Below, in pieces: positions 1 to 6,193 of a stretch of 11,438 bases of DNA. The translations under genes were made by a program, and so were the position numbers. Numbering within the stretch: position 1 is the stretch's first letter; each line of letters begins with the position of its first letter. Origin of the DNA: CAZFYZ01 sp964523735 (GTDB lineage Bacteria > Armatimonadota > UBA5829). Under the pieces are notes generated by a model. It ran no database searches. It had not been told where the DNA came from and saw only the letters and a list, made by a program, of their open reading frames with translations. The stretch is from NCBI GenBank assembly GCA_964523735.1, contig CAZFYZ010000117.1, positions 1-11,438 of the forward strand, read 5' to 3'.

Positions 1-504
1 GACAAGCCGGTAAGCAAGCGCCGCGCTAGGGCAGATACCTCCATGGTGAATCTCAATGTTCGCTCTAACATGGTAGTCTCGCGCCAGATCCTCGATTAGC
101 ATGAAGCCATCGACGGCGGCTTCGTAGAGATCGTTGTAGTTGTCGGATCCATCATAGGCGGGCGGAGACACTCGAATGCTCGGTGCTCCCATCTCACTTG
201 CTGCTTCCATGCACCGCTTGACGTCATCCCTGAGTTTGTAGCTGAGATAGGTACCCAGACTCACGATTTCCAGGCCGGCATCCTCGGCTATCCGTCTGAC
301 TTCCATTGCCTTGGAGCCTATGCTCTCAAGATCCACCGTGGCCCGATTCCCACGCCAGGAGTCGGGCTTCGCTGCTGTCTGTGATGGAACATTGTGGACC
401 CGCCACTCCACACCGTCATAGCCCAATCTCTTGAGCAGACCGGCCGCCTCTTGGAGTTCAAACTCAGGCATCATAACAGTGAATGCCGCATACTTCAGGG
501 GCAT
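1..504 (-). CDS. Sugar phosphate isomerase/epimerase-like TIM-barrel protein (3' end outside window)
   Basis: The reading frame is open for 168 codons from an ATG at 504-502 to the window edge, so the C-terminal part is missing. The protein begins MPLKYAAFTVMMPEFELQEA and continues with LKRLGYDGVEWRV, the usual first strand and helix of the xylose isomerase-like TIM-barrel superfamily. Later segments fit further barrel strands: AGLEIVSLGTY, MGAPSIRVSPP, and ANIEIHHGG, where Glu and His lie in the place where the family often has metal or substrate ligands. A GGAGAG ribosome site lies about 8 bases upstream of the ATG. Family members isomerise or epimerise sugars, or act as uncharacterised enzymes; the substrate cannot be told from this. 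It is divergent from the nitroreductase gene. The superfamily call is fairly sure, the exact function unknown. Confidence 0.8.
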   Translation of the reverse strand, partial: MPLKYAAFTVMMPEFELQEAAGLLKRLGYDGVEWRVHNVPSQTAAKPDSWRGNRATVDLESIGSKAMEVRRIAEDAGLEIVSLGTYLSYKLRDDVKRCMEAASEMGAPSIRVSPPAYDGSDNYNDLYEAAVDGFMLIEDLARDYHVRANIEIHHGGICPSAALAYRLV

Positions 505-562
505 ATGTGTCTCTCCGCAACGAGCAGGCAGGCTTGTGGTGTGGGACCTGAACACCTGTGAC

Positions 563-597
563 GCCGGAATCCCTATCCGGCAAGCCCGTAAGCCCGT
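563..597. repeat. Short hairpin and tandem 8-bp repeat in the divergent spacer
   Basis: A 6-bp inverted repeat, GCCGGA (563-568) and TCCGGC (576-581), has a 7-base loop. It is followed directly by two tandem copies of AAGCCCGT (582-597). Both lie in the 211-bp spacer between the divergent isomerase-like and nitroreductase genes, in what would be the leader of the minus-strand gene. I could not assign a convincing promoter in this spacer. A regulatory role is possible but unsupported. Confidence 0.3.
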
Positions 598-715
598 AGT
601 ATTCCACCTCTACTTCTTGACGCAGACCGGCTTTTCCTTGCCCCACTTTCTGAAGGGCTTCTTCAGTGCGTGAGGGAATCATGGTGGTATACGTTCCAAA
701 CCACGGAGGAGCCAT

Positions 716-1213
716 ATGGACGCCATTCAGTGCCTGAAGACCAGAAGATCAGTCCGGTCCTACAGACCAGCGCCGATCGACCAGCATGTCATAGAGGACA
801 TATTGGACTGCGGCAGACTCGCAGCGACCGCTATCAACATCCAACCATGGGCGTTCATTGCCGTTACCGAATCGGATCTGCTCCGGAAAGTCGCCTCGAT
901 CACGGACCACGGCAAGTTCATGGCCGATGCCCCGTGCTGCATCGCCGTATTCTGCGAGAAATGTAAGTACTATCTTGAGGACGGATCAGCGGCGACTCAG
1001 AACATCCTTCTGGCCGCGCACGCGCACGGGTTGGGCTCGTGTTGGGTTGCGGGCGACAAGAAGCCCTACTGCGACGACATCCGGGTTCTCCTGGACGTAC
1101 CGGACACATACACGCTGGTGAGTCTCATCGCCCTCGGGCACGCCGATTCGATCCCTTCCCCCACGAAGAAGAGCCTCCCCGAGGTCCTTCACTGGAACAG
1201 ATTTGCCAGTTGA
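716..1213 (+). CDS. Small nitroreductase family flavoprotein
   Basis: This 165-residue protein belongs to the NfsB/FRP-like nitroreductase superfamily: homodimeric FMN enzymes that pass electrons from NAD(P)H to nitro compounds, quinones or flavins. The N-terminal motif LKTRRSVRSY (residues 7-16) supplies the Arg residues that contact the FMN phosphate. INIQPWAFIAV (40-50) is the family's N-x-QPW segment, and DGSAATQNILLAAHAHGLGS (89-108) followed by CW is the second FMN-binding region. It is at the short end for the family and resembles the minimal nitroreductases common in anaerobes. A Cys-rich patch (APCCIAVFCEKC, 72-83) is somewhat unusual. The start follows a GGAGGA site at 705-710, 5 bases from the ATG. 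The gene stands alone, divergent from the isomerase-like gene and followed by a strong hairpin. The physiological substrate cannot be told. Confidence 0.9.
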   Translation: MDAIQCLKTRRSVRSYRPAPIDQHVIEDILDCGRLAATAINIQPWAFIAVTESDLLRKVASITDHGKFMADAPCCIAVFCEKCKYYLEDGSAATQNILLAAHAHGLGSCWVAGDKKPYCDDIRVLLDVPDTYTLVSLIALGHADSIPSPTKKSLPEVLHWNRFAS

Positions 1214-1227
1214 CCAGGATCCGAATA

Positions 1228-1264
1228 ACCGGAGGGCTCAATCCGCCGAGCCGGGCCCTCCGGT
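1228..1264. terminator. Bidirectional terminator-like hairpin
   Basis: A perfect 10-bp inverted repeat, ACCGGAGGGC (1228-1237) and GCCCTCCGGT (1255-1264), has a 17-base loop. An alternative stem, GGCTC/GAGCC, can form inside it. It sits between two convergent stop codons, the nitroreductase ending at 1213 and the minus-strand gene ending at 1277. Neither side has a run of T, so factor-independent termination is likely but not certain. Confidence 0.6.
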
Positions 1265-1276
1265 CGTCACGAAGTG

Positions 1277-2284
1277 TTACTTGGCCACTGCAGGCACGAG
1301 AGTCTGGATAACCGACTCAAACAACGCCGCGCTTTCGGACTCCGGCTTCCCCGAAGTGTCGGTGCAGTTCAGCATCCAGGCATACCCGTCTTTGATAATG
1401 ATCGTGCGGTGAATCACGCTCTTCTTCTTGCCCTCGCCCGTATGACTGACTGTCGCAAAGGCCGGACTGCCAAGGCACGTCTTCGTCTGCCATTTCTTCA
1501 CGTAGTTGTTGTAGTTGGCGAACTTGGCGGCATCGGTACCGGGCTCAAGCTTGGACCGTCGCACGTTAACTACAACCGACGCTTTCTCGATGGGGTGTTT
1601 CCCGAACGCTAGCCAGCAACTACCAGGGGTTTTTGGCTGGACCTGCACGCTTTGGTCCTTGAATGTCCAGTCGCCCGGGTACCGGATCGAAAACCCGTGT
1701 TCTTGACTGTCGTACACTCCATCGAGGCCGGCGGCGGCGGCGAGCTTGGCTTGGGGCGCCATCTTCCCGACTCCGTTCTGGGCGCGAGGCTGAGGTCCCG
1801 GACCTGCCAGCGCGCTCCCCGAAGACGGCTTGGGCGCACCACCGGGAGACAATCTAGTCGGACCGCTGCTGTTGACCACGTCGATCACAGAGCTGGCGCT
1901 CCATACTTCCTTGCCGCTCGCGAGCTTACCCACTGCTTTGACGGTATGCTGCCCGTCAGCTAGCGTTGTCGTATCAATCTCAACTGAGAATGGCTTAGCT
2001 TCGGCCTGCCCGATCTGCCTCTCATCCACGCTGAAGTACACGCTGGCGACCTCCAGTTCAGTTGGGAATGTCGCCACAGCCTGGAACTTCCCGCGCATCC
2101 TCCGCGGGAATGTGTTGTCCCTGGGTCCGATCTGCACCGCTCGATGACTTGGCGTCGTCATTACTCGCGGCGGAGCGGGTGGCGCGGCAGGGGAAGCCGG
2201 GGCCTGGGCATGTGCCACGCCAATCAAGAGCCAAGTCGCGAGAAGAGTTGATGCTGCCAGGATGCGTCCTATGTACATGCTCAT
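1277..2284 (-). CDS. Secreted protein with Ig-like and PsbP-like domains
   Basis: The 335-residue product has a signal peptide: Arg7, then a hydrophobic run (residues 8-23) and an AHA-type cleavage site near residue 26. A Pro/Ala-rich stretch follows (27-40). Residues about 67-137 look like a bacterial Ig-like domain, with the typical PFSVEIDTTTLADGQHTVKA segment (98-117). A Gly/Pro/Ser-rich linker covers about 138-185. Residues about 190-335 resemble the PsbP-like/DUF1795 fold, opening with HGFSIRYPGDWTF (196-208), and carry three Cys (223, 270, 307) that could form a disulfide. These domains are often found in exported proteins of unknown function, so I infer a periplasmic or surface role and no enzyme activity. 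The ATG at 2284 is preceded by GAGGA about 9 bases away; a second in-frame ATG two codons later is also possible. Confidence 0.8.
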   Translation of the reverse strand: MSMYIGRILAASTLLATWLLIGVAHAQAPASPAAPPAPPRVMTTPSHRAVQIGPRDNTFPRRMRGKFQAVATFPTELEVASVYFSVDERQIGQAEAKPFSVEIDTTTLADGQHTVKAVGKLASGKEVWSASSVIDVVNSSGPTRLSPGGAPKPSSGSALAGPGPQPRAQNGVGKMAPQAKLAAAAGLDGVYDSQEHGFSIRYPGDWTFKDQSVQVQPKTPGSCWLAFGKHPIEKASVVVNVRRSKLEPGTDAAKFANYNNYVKKWQTKTCLGSPAFATVSHTGEGKKKSVIHRTIIIKDGYAWMLNCTDTSGKPESESAALFESVIQTLVPAVAK

Positions 2285-2324
2285 AAGGTCTGTTCCTCTA
2301 TCCGCGCGTCGGGATTAGTCACTG

Positions 2325-2354
2325 ACTATATATGACGTTCCGTCCTGCGCGCAA
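2325..2354 (-). promoter_or_regulatory. Probable sigma70-type promoter of the Ig/PsbP-like gene
   Basis: Read on the minus strand, TTGCGC (2354-2349) and TATAGT (2330-2325) are 18 bases apart. The -10 matches the consensus at 5 of 6 positions and the -35 at 4 of 6. Transcription would start about 35 bases upstream of the ATG at 2284. It is back to back with the SigB-like promoter of the KGG gene. Confidence 0.5.
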
Positions 2355-2360
2355 GTTCTA

Positions 2361-2372
2361 CAGAAATTTCTG
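2361..2372. promoter_or_regulatory. 12-bp perfect palindrome between divergent promoters
   Basis: CAGAAATTTCTG is a perfect palindrome. It lies between the -35 box of the minus-strand promoter (ending at 2354) and the -35 box of the plus-strand promoter (starting at 2381). Position and symmetry fit an operator for a dimeric regulator that acts on both genes. The protein that would bind is unknown. Confidence 0.4.
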
Positions 2373-2378
2373 TTGGCT

Positions 2379-2436
2379 CAGTTTAACCCAAAACCGGCTG
2401 GGGTAAAACCAGTGAGGTGTTCAGCTGGTTAAACTG
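2379..2436. repeat. Inverted repeat around the KGG gene promoter
   Basis: CAGTTTAACC (2379-2388) and its exact reverse complement GGTTAAACTG (2427-2436) flank the -10 region and expected start site, 38 bases apart. The left arm overlaps the -35 box. A less exact copy, ACCGGCTG (2393-2400) against CAGCTGGT (2422-2429), could form a competing stem. It may be an operator pair or a structured site. Confidence 0.5.
2381..2406 (+). promoter_or_regulatory. SigB-class promoter of the KGG stress protein
   Basis: GTTTAA (2381-2386) is followed after exactly 14 bases by GGGTAA (2401-2406). This agrees with the known general-stress SigB consensus of Bacillus subtilis (GTTTaa, 12-15 bases, GGGwAw). The downstream gene encodes a KGG-repeat protein, the family of the SigB-controlled GsiB. 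Transcription would start near 2413, leaving a leader of about 50 bases before the ribosome site. No sigma70-type alternative of similar quality is visible here. Confidence 0.65.
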
Positions 2437-2463
2437 CATGCAGGGATGGAGGGAGGTGTCCTA

Positions 2464-2655
2464 ATGTCCACTCGCGCTCGAGGTTTCGCTTCCATGGACC
2501 CAGAAAAGCAGCGAGAAATCGCCCGAAAGGGCGGAAGGGCAGCCCACGCAAGGGGAACGGCCCATGAGTGGACTAGCGATGAGGCACGCGTAGCCGGCCG
2601 CAAAGGCGGTGAAGCCAGCCACGGCGGAGGACGAAGAAAGAAGTCGTCGTCCTAG
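2464..2655 (+). CDS. KGG-repeat (GsiB/YciG-like) general stress protein
   Basis: This small basic protein of 63 residues has two copies of the stress-induced KGG motif: MDPEKQREIARKGGRAAHA (residues 11-29) and WTSDEARVAGRKGGEAS (36-52). A Gly/Lys/Ser tail, GGGRRKKSSS, follows. The KGG family includes B. subtilis GsiB and enterobacterial YciG: hydrophilic, hydration-type proteins made on general stress or entry into stationary phase. I chose the ATG at 2464 because GGAGG (2452-2456) lies 7 bases before it. An earlier in-frame ATG at 2446 overlaps that ribosome site and adds six residues unlike the family. The gene stands alone behind a SigB-type promoter, which supports the stress role. Confidence 0.9.
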   Translation: MSTRARGFASMDPEKQREIARKGGRAAHARGTAHEWTSDEARVAGRKGGEASHGGGRRKKSSS

Positions 2656-2710
2656 TTGTGGAGAGGAACGGCGCTCCCTTTCAGACTGACGGGGAGATCG
2701 TGCCCTTTAT

Positions 2711-2749
2711 GGAATGGCGGGTTGACTATATTGGTCGACGCGCCATTCC
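2711..2749. terminator. Long hairpin downstream of the KGG gene
   Basis: GGAATGGCG (2711-2719) pairs perfectly with CGCCATTCC (2741-2749). After one mismatch the stem continues for 6 more pairs (2721-2726 with 2734-2739, one of them G-T) around a 7-base loop. It lies about 55 bases after the KGG stop in a convergent spacer. It could end the KGG transcript, but there is no T-run, and it could equally be a small structured or repeat element. Confidence 0.4.
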
Positions 2750-2826
2750 GCTGTACGGACGATCAAGACCTGACTATCGCATCCCTGGTCTCCGGCCAGC
2801 TCATGTGAGTCGCAATAAGATGGAGA

Positions 2827-2854
2827 AGGGCTCGGATCCTGCAACCCGAGCCCT
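2827..2854. terminator. Terminator-like hairpin of gdhA
   Basis: AGGGCTCGG (2827-2835) and CCGAGCCCT (2846-2854) form a perfect 9-bp stem with a 10-base loop. It starts 34 bases beyond the glutamate dehydrogenase stop codon on the minus strand. Only two T residues follow the stem in that direction. The rest of the 2656-2888 spacer holds no gene I can support. Confidence 0.6.
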
Positions 2855-2888
2855 GCGATTGCCAAAACAAGATTGGGAGCTACGGGGA

Positions 2889-4157
2889 TTAGACCCAGCC
2901 TCTCATCTTCATGGCCTCTGCCACGCGCTGAATGGAAACCATATAGGCGGCCGTGCGCATATCCACTTCATAATCCTTGGACATTGAGAGCACATCGGCG
3001 AAAGCCCTGGTCATCTTCCTGTCGAGCTTCGCCTGGATGTCGTCCTCTTCCCAATAGAAGTTGGTGACGTTCTGCACCCATTCGAAGTAGCTGACCGTGA
3101 CGCCTCCCGCGTTCGCCAGGAAGTCCGGGATCACGAAGACACCGTTCTTGTGGAGTATCACGTCAGCCTCCGGAGTCGTCGGGCCATTGGCAAGCTCGCA
3201 GATAATCCTAGCCTTGATCTTGCCGGCGTTCTCGCCGGTGATTACTCCCTCCAGGGCGGCCGGCACCAGAACATCGACCGGCAGTTGGAGCAGATCGGAA
3301 TTCGACACGGGCTCTGTGCCAGGGAATCCAACCACCGAGCCGTTGGAGAGTTTGTAGTCCACGACCGCCTGCGCGTCTATACCGGCCTCGCTGTAGACGC
3401 CGCCCCGGGTGTCGCTGACAGCGACGATCTTGCAGCCCAACAGCCCCGCGAATAGAGTAGCAGCGTATTGGCCGGCATTGCCGAAGCCCTGAATCGCGAC
3501 CGTTGCCTTGCTCAGATCCATATCCAAGTGCTTGGCAGCCTCGCGAACGGTGTAGGCGCCGCCGCGAGCTGTCGCATCACCGCGTCCCTCGGAACCGCCA
3601 ACCGACAACGGTTTGCCTGTAATGACACCAGGCGAATTGTAGCCGGTGATTTTTGAGTACTCGTCCATCATCCACGCCATAATCTGCGGAGTGGTGTAGA
3701 CGTCCGGAGCAGGAACATCTTTGTCGGGGCCGATAATACGGCCAACCTGGTCGATGTAGGCACGGCTGAGCTTCTCCAACTCGTTCTCGGATAGCTCTTT
3801 CGGGTTGCAGATGATGCCGCCCTTGCCACCGCCGAGGGGAATGTCAACGACAGCGCATTTCCAGGTCATCCAGGCCGCGAGCGCACGAACCGTGTCGATG
3901 GTCTCGTCCGGATGGAAACGGATGCCACCCTTGTTGGGGCCGCGGGCATCGTTGTACTGAACTCTGAAGCCCTTGAATACTTTGACAGTCCCGTCATCCA
4001 TCTTGACGGGAAGCGACACATGCAGTTCCCTCATCGGTTCCCTCAATACTGCATGTACGGATGGGTCCAGGCGCAACGACGCTGCTGCTTTGTCGAGCTG
4101 CATCTGTGCAATCTCGAACGGATTGGCCGTTTCGGCCACTGCTGTAAGATCAGCCAT
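2889..4157 (-). CDS. gdhA: NAD-type glutamate dehydrogenase (Glu/Leu/Phe/Val dehydrogenase family)
   Basis: The 422-residue product has the normal length of hexameric bacterial and archaeal glutamate dehydrogenases, which interconvert glutamate with 2-oxoglutarate and ammonium. The substrate-binding half carries GPNKGGIRFHP (73-83) and the catalytic segment VVDIPLGGGKGGI (103-115), with Lys112 as the active Lys. Asp152 in PAPDVYT is the other catalytic residue. The Rossmann half has AIQGFGNAGQ (221-230) and ends its second strand in AVSDT (Asp249), an acidic residue that usually favours NAD over NADP. The start is the ATG at 4157: AGGAGG (4167-4172) lies 9 bases upstream. A longer in-frame start at 4205 would add 16 residues (MLESRRQTISQRRTDK) unlike the family and would swallow that site. 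It is transcribed alone from a strong promoter with a structured leader. Confidence 0.95.
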   Translation of the reverse strand: MADLTAVAETANPFEIAQMQLDKAAASLRLDPSVHAVLREPMRELHVSLPVKMDDGTVKVFKGFRVQYNDARGPNKGGIRFHPDETIDTVRALAAWMTWKCAVVDIPLGGGKGGIICNPKELSENELEKLSRAYIDQVGRIIGPDKDVPAPDVYTTPQIMAWMMDEYSKITGYNSPGVITGKPLSVGGSEGRGDATARGGAYTVREAAKHLDMDLSKATVAIQGFGNAGQYAATLFAGLLGCKIVAVSDTRGGVYSEAGIDAQAVVDYKLSNGSVVGFPGTEPVSNSDLLQLPVDVLVPAALEGVITGENAGKIKARIICELANGPTTPEADVILHKNGVFVIPDFLANAGGVTVSYFEWVQNVTNFYWEEDDIQAKLDRKMTRAFADVLSMSKDYEVDMRTAAYMVSIQRVAEAMKMRGWV

Positions 4158-4226
4158 TTTGTCTGTCCTCCTCTGACTTATAGTCTGCCGGCGGCTCTCC
4201 AGCAACGTTGCCGGTACAAGACGAAA

Positions 4227-4257
4227 GCCCCTCTCACAATCACTGTGAAAGAGGGGC
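4227..4257 (-). terminator. Attenuator-like hairpin in the gdhA leader
   Basis: On the minus strand an 8-bp stem (GCCCCTCT with AGAGGGGC), a 2-base bulge and a 4-bp stem (CACA with TGTG) close a 5-base loop. TTTCGTCTTG follows directly. The hairpin is about 60 bases after the expected gdhA start of transcription and about 70 bases before the start codon, the usual place for an attenuator. AGCCCC, complementary to GGGGCT of the 3' arm, occurs earlier in the leader (4281-4276) and could form a competing antiterminator. Confidence 0.5.
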
Positions 4258-4324
4258 CTCTATGCCCATGGATGGGGGGCTGTCTTTGCCTGCGCAGCGC
4301 AACAACGTTGTCGCTACCGACATT

Positions 4325-4353
4325 ATTATGCCCTATGTCGCGCTTCTTGTCAA
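4325..4353 (-). promoter_or_regulatory. Strong sigma70-type promoter of gdhA
   Basis: On the minus strand a perfect TTGACA (4353-4348) is followed after 17 bases by CATAAT (4330-4325), one mismatch from consensus. Transcription would start near 4318, giving a leader of about 160 bases. Confidence 0.8.
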
Positions 4354-4375
4354 TACTGGTAACTGCTCAATTGCC

Positions 4376-4405
4376 TTGACACGCCATTTGGGGGTCCTGT
4401 AAGAT
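4376..4405 (+). promoter_or_regulatory. Probable sigma70-type promoter of the SurA-like gene
   Basis: A perfect TTGACA (4376-4381) is followed after 18 bases by TAAGAT (4400-4405), which matches the -10 consensus at 4 of 6 positions. The leader would be about 124 bases. Confidence 0.55.
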
Positions 4406-4535
4406 TAAGGTTGTTTCCTGGGACAGGTAACAGGGAATATGCTTCAGGTGTGTGGGGGCCTGCGCGAGGAACTGCTGCGCCGATCACGCACGTAGAATAT
4501 TGGGATTTGCTGATCCACTCGGAGGATTCACAAGA

Positions 4536-6122
4536 ATGAGCATATACAAAATGAGGACTGAGTTCGGCCACTTCCTAAAGCCGATCCTGTTCTTGATAGC
4601 CCTCGTCTTCCTGATCGGAGCGATCTGGAGCTTCGGTACTGCGCCCGGCGGCAAGGACCGAGCGGACCAACAGAGCAAGGACGTAATAGCCGAGGTCAAC
4701 GGCATCGCCATTACACACGCCGATTTCGACCCAACTTGGGAAGCCGCCGTCAGACAGGCACAGAATCAGGGCGTGCGATCGCCGCTCCAGCTCGCTGACA
4801 TGAAGATCCGTCAGTTCCAGGAAGTCGTGAACAGCATAAGCACCCTCAACGCGGCCAAAGAGATGGGAATAGACGTCAGCGACCGCGCGGTTGAGGAAGA
4901 GGTCGAGAAGGCGGTCACTGAGTACCTGAAACAGAATCGCCAGTCCGTGCTCGGCGAAGTGAGCAAAGAGGATGAGAAGCGCGATCCCCGAAGGGACTCC
5001 CGCTACAAGAAGGAACTAGCCTCTATCGGATCTTCAATATCGCAACAGGAAGCTTTCGCCAGGTCTCGGATGCCGTTGAGCCAGGTGAGGGCACAGCTGG
5101 CTCAAAAGGGAATCCTCAAGAAGCTGGAGGCGGAGGCCAAGTCCGTCAGCCAGGCAGACGTGGACGCAAGCTACAATGCCTACAAGATTCGGGTGATCGC
5201 CCTACAGGCAGGTAGTCTGCCCAAAGAGCAGTTGAAGAACAAGGCAGACAAGATTCTCACCGCTGCACGATCCGGCGAAGACTTCGCCAAGCTGGCGCGG
5301 GAGAACTCTCCTGCCGGCGATTCGTCAGCCGGTCAGCAGATCGACTACTCGTTCGAGATGTCCTACATGTTCCCGCCGGACCTGAGTTCGGCGATAGCAA
5401 AGATGAAGGCCGGCGACATTAGTCCGGTTATCGACACACCGGACGCGCTCTTCATCGTCAAGGTCGATAGCGTGACCTCCAAGAAGCCCGCGAAGTTGGA
5501 GAAGAAGGACCTCGACGAACGCAAGAAGATGATTGGCCAGTTGCGACAGATGGCGGCCTACGGTGCAGTGCAACAGCGAGTAATGAAGAGCCAGAAGGTA
5601 GAGGTCAAGGACTCCGAGTTCCTCGGCTATTGGAACTACATCAAGGCGCAGCAATCATTCGGTAAGCCGGAAGAACAGCAGAAGTACCAGAAGGCGGCGA
5701 TTGACGCGCTCCTCAAGGCAAGACTGGAGAAGCCCAGCAACTACGTCGCCATCGCCAAGCTGGTGCAGCTCCAGTATGAGCAGGGGCAGATCCAAGAAGG
5801 TATAGAGATTCTTTACCCGATGCTAGAGGGCAAGAACCAGGTCATCGATGACGCGGGTCTGCGGATTCTGCTGGGGGATATGTTCCTCAAGAAGGGTGAG
5901 AAAGACCGAGCCATAGCCCAGTACAAGGAAGCCAGCGAGATGGCGACTAACGACAGGGCCACGCTCGAGCTACTGGCCTCCAAGTTCAAAGAGGTCGGTC
6001 AGCCGCAATTGGCAGCGGCGCAGCGCGAACTCATCGCCGACTACGATCTCAGGATGAAGCAGTTCGCTGAGCGTCAGAAGAAGGCCGCCCCGGAGACACC
6101 AGGGGCTCCGCCCAAGGAGTAA
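4536..6122 (+). CDS. Membrane-anchored SurA/PpiD-like peptidyl-prolyl isomerase-type chaperone
   Basis: The 528-residue protein has one N-terminal membrane anchor (KPILFLIALVFLIGAIW, residues 15-31), with the bulk predicted outside the cytoplasm. Residues about 47-140 match the SurA N-terminal chaperone domain: VIAEVNGIAITHADFD, then helices with LADMKIRQFQEVVNS. Residues about 215-315 are a parvulin-type domain (ILTAARSGEDFAKLARENSP, MKAGDISPVIDTPDALFIVK). It lacks the usual His-Ile-Leu opening and the GGdLG loop, which here reads SAGQQIDYSFEM, so isomerase activity is doubtful. Residues about 380-505 are helical and TPR-like, including LLGDMFLKKGEKDRAIAQYK (445-464). The tail is Lys/Pro-rich. 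The family helps fold exported proteins, which fits the exported neighbours. GGAGGA (4521-4526), 9 bases ahead, selects the ATG at 4536; an upstream in-frame ATG at 4452 would add a Cys-rich stretch without a ribosome site. Confidence 0.85.
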   Translation: MSIYKMRTEFGHFLKPILFLIALVFLIGAIWSFGTAPGGKDRADQQSKDVIAEVNGIAITHADFDPTWEAAVRQAQNQGVRSPLQLADMKIRQFQEVVNSISTLNAAKEMGIDVSDRAVEEEVEKAVTEYLKQNRQSVLGEVSKEDEKRDPRRDSRYKKELASIGSSISQQEAFARSRMPLSQVRAQLAQKGILKKLEAEAKSVSQADVDASYNAYKIRVIALQAGSLPKEQLKNKADKILTAARSGEDFAKLARENSPAGDSSAGQQIDYSFEMSYMFPPDLSSAIAKMKAGDISPVIDTPDALFIVKVDSVTSKKPAKLEKKDLDERKKMIGQLRQMAAYGAVQQRVMKSQKVEVKDSEFLGYWNYIKAQQSFGKPEEQQKYQKAAIDALLKARLEKPSNYVAIAKLVQLQYEQGQIQEGIEILYPMLEGKNQVIDDAGLRILLGDMFLKKGEKDRAIAQYKEASEMATNDRATLELLASKFKEVGQPQLAAAQRELIADYDLRMKQFAERQKKAAPETPGAPPKE

Positions 6123-6138
6123 TCCTGTTCTAGACCAC

Positions 6139-6189
6139 GAGGCTGGCGATTCTGAGCCTATGCGCAATACGGCTCTTCTCGCCAGCCTC
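6139..6189. terminator. Nested hairpin terminator between convergent genes
   Basis: An 11-bp perfect stem, GAGGCTGGCGA (6139-6149) with TCGCCAGCCTC (6179-6189), encloses a second 5-bp stem, GAGCC (6154-6158) with GGCTC (6171-6175). It begins 17 bases after the SurA-like stop codon. No T-run follows. Confidence 0.6.
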
Positions 6190-6193
6190 CAAG

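Larger units (their letters stand above)
4158..4535. other. 378-bp divergent regulatory region between gdhA and the SurA-like gene
   Basis: No gene is supported here. The stretch holds two back-to-back sigma70-type promoters, the gdhA leader with an attenuator-like hairpin (4227-4257), two CAACGTTG palindromes (4203-4210 and 4303-4310), and a leader of about 120 bases for the SurA-like gene with no clear structure. The two -35 boxes are 22 bases apart, so a single regulator bound between them could affect both genes. Confidence 0.6.

Noticed and set aside
464..715. 83-codon minus-strand ORF in the isomerase/nitroreductase spacer
   Set aside because: Its ATG abuts the nitroreductase start, it has no ribosome site, and its end overlaps the start of the isomerase-like gene in another frame. 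It has no recognisable domain.
4240..4269. Nine-codon leader peptide (MGIEAPLSQ) inside the gdhA leader hairpin
   Set aside because: It ends in the hairpin loop and has single Glu and Gln codons, but there is no ribosome site and no codon run, so a translated attenuator is not supported.
3912..4379. 155-codon plus-strand ORF over the gdhA start and leader
   Set aside because: It overlaps the gdhA coding start, its ribosome site and its promoter on the other strand, and the Cys-rich product has no domain.
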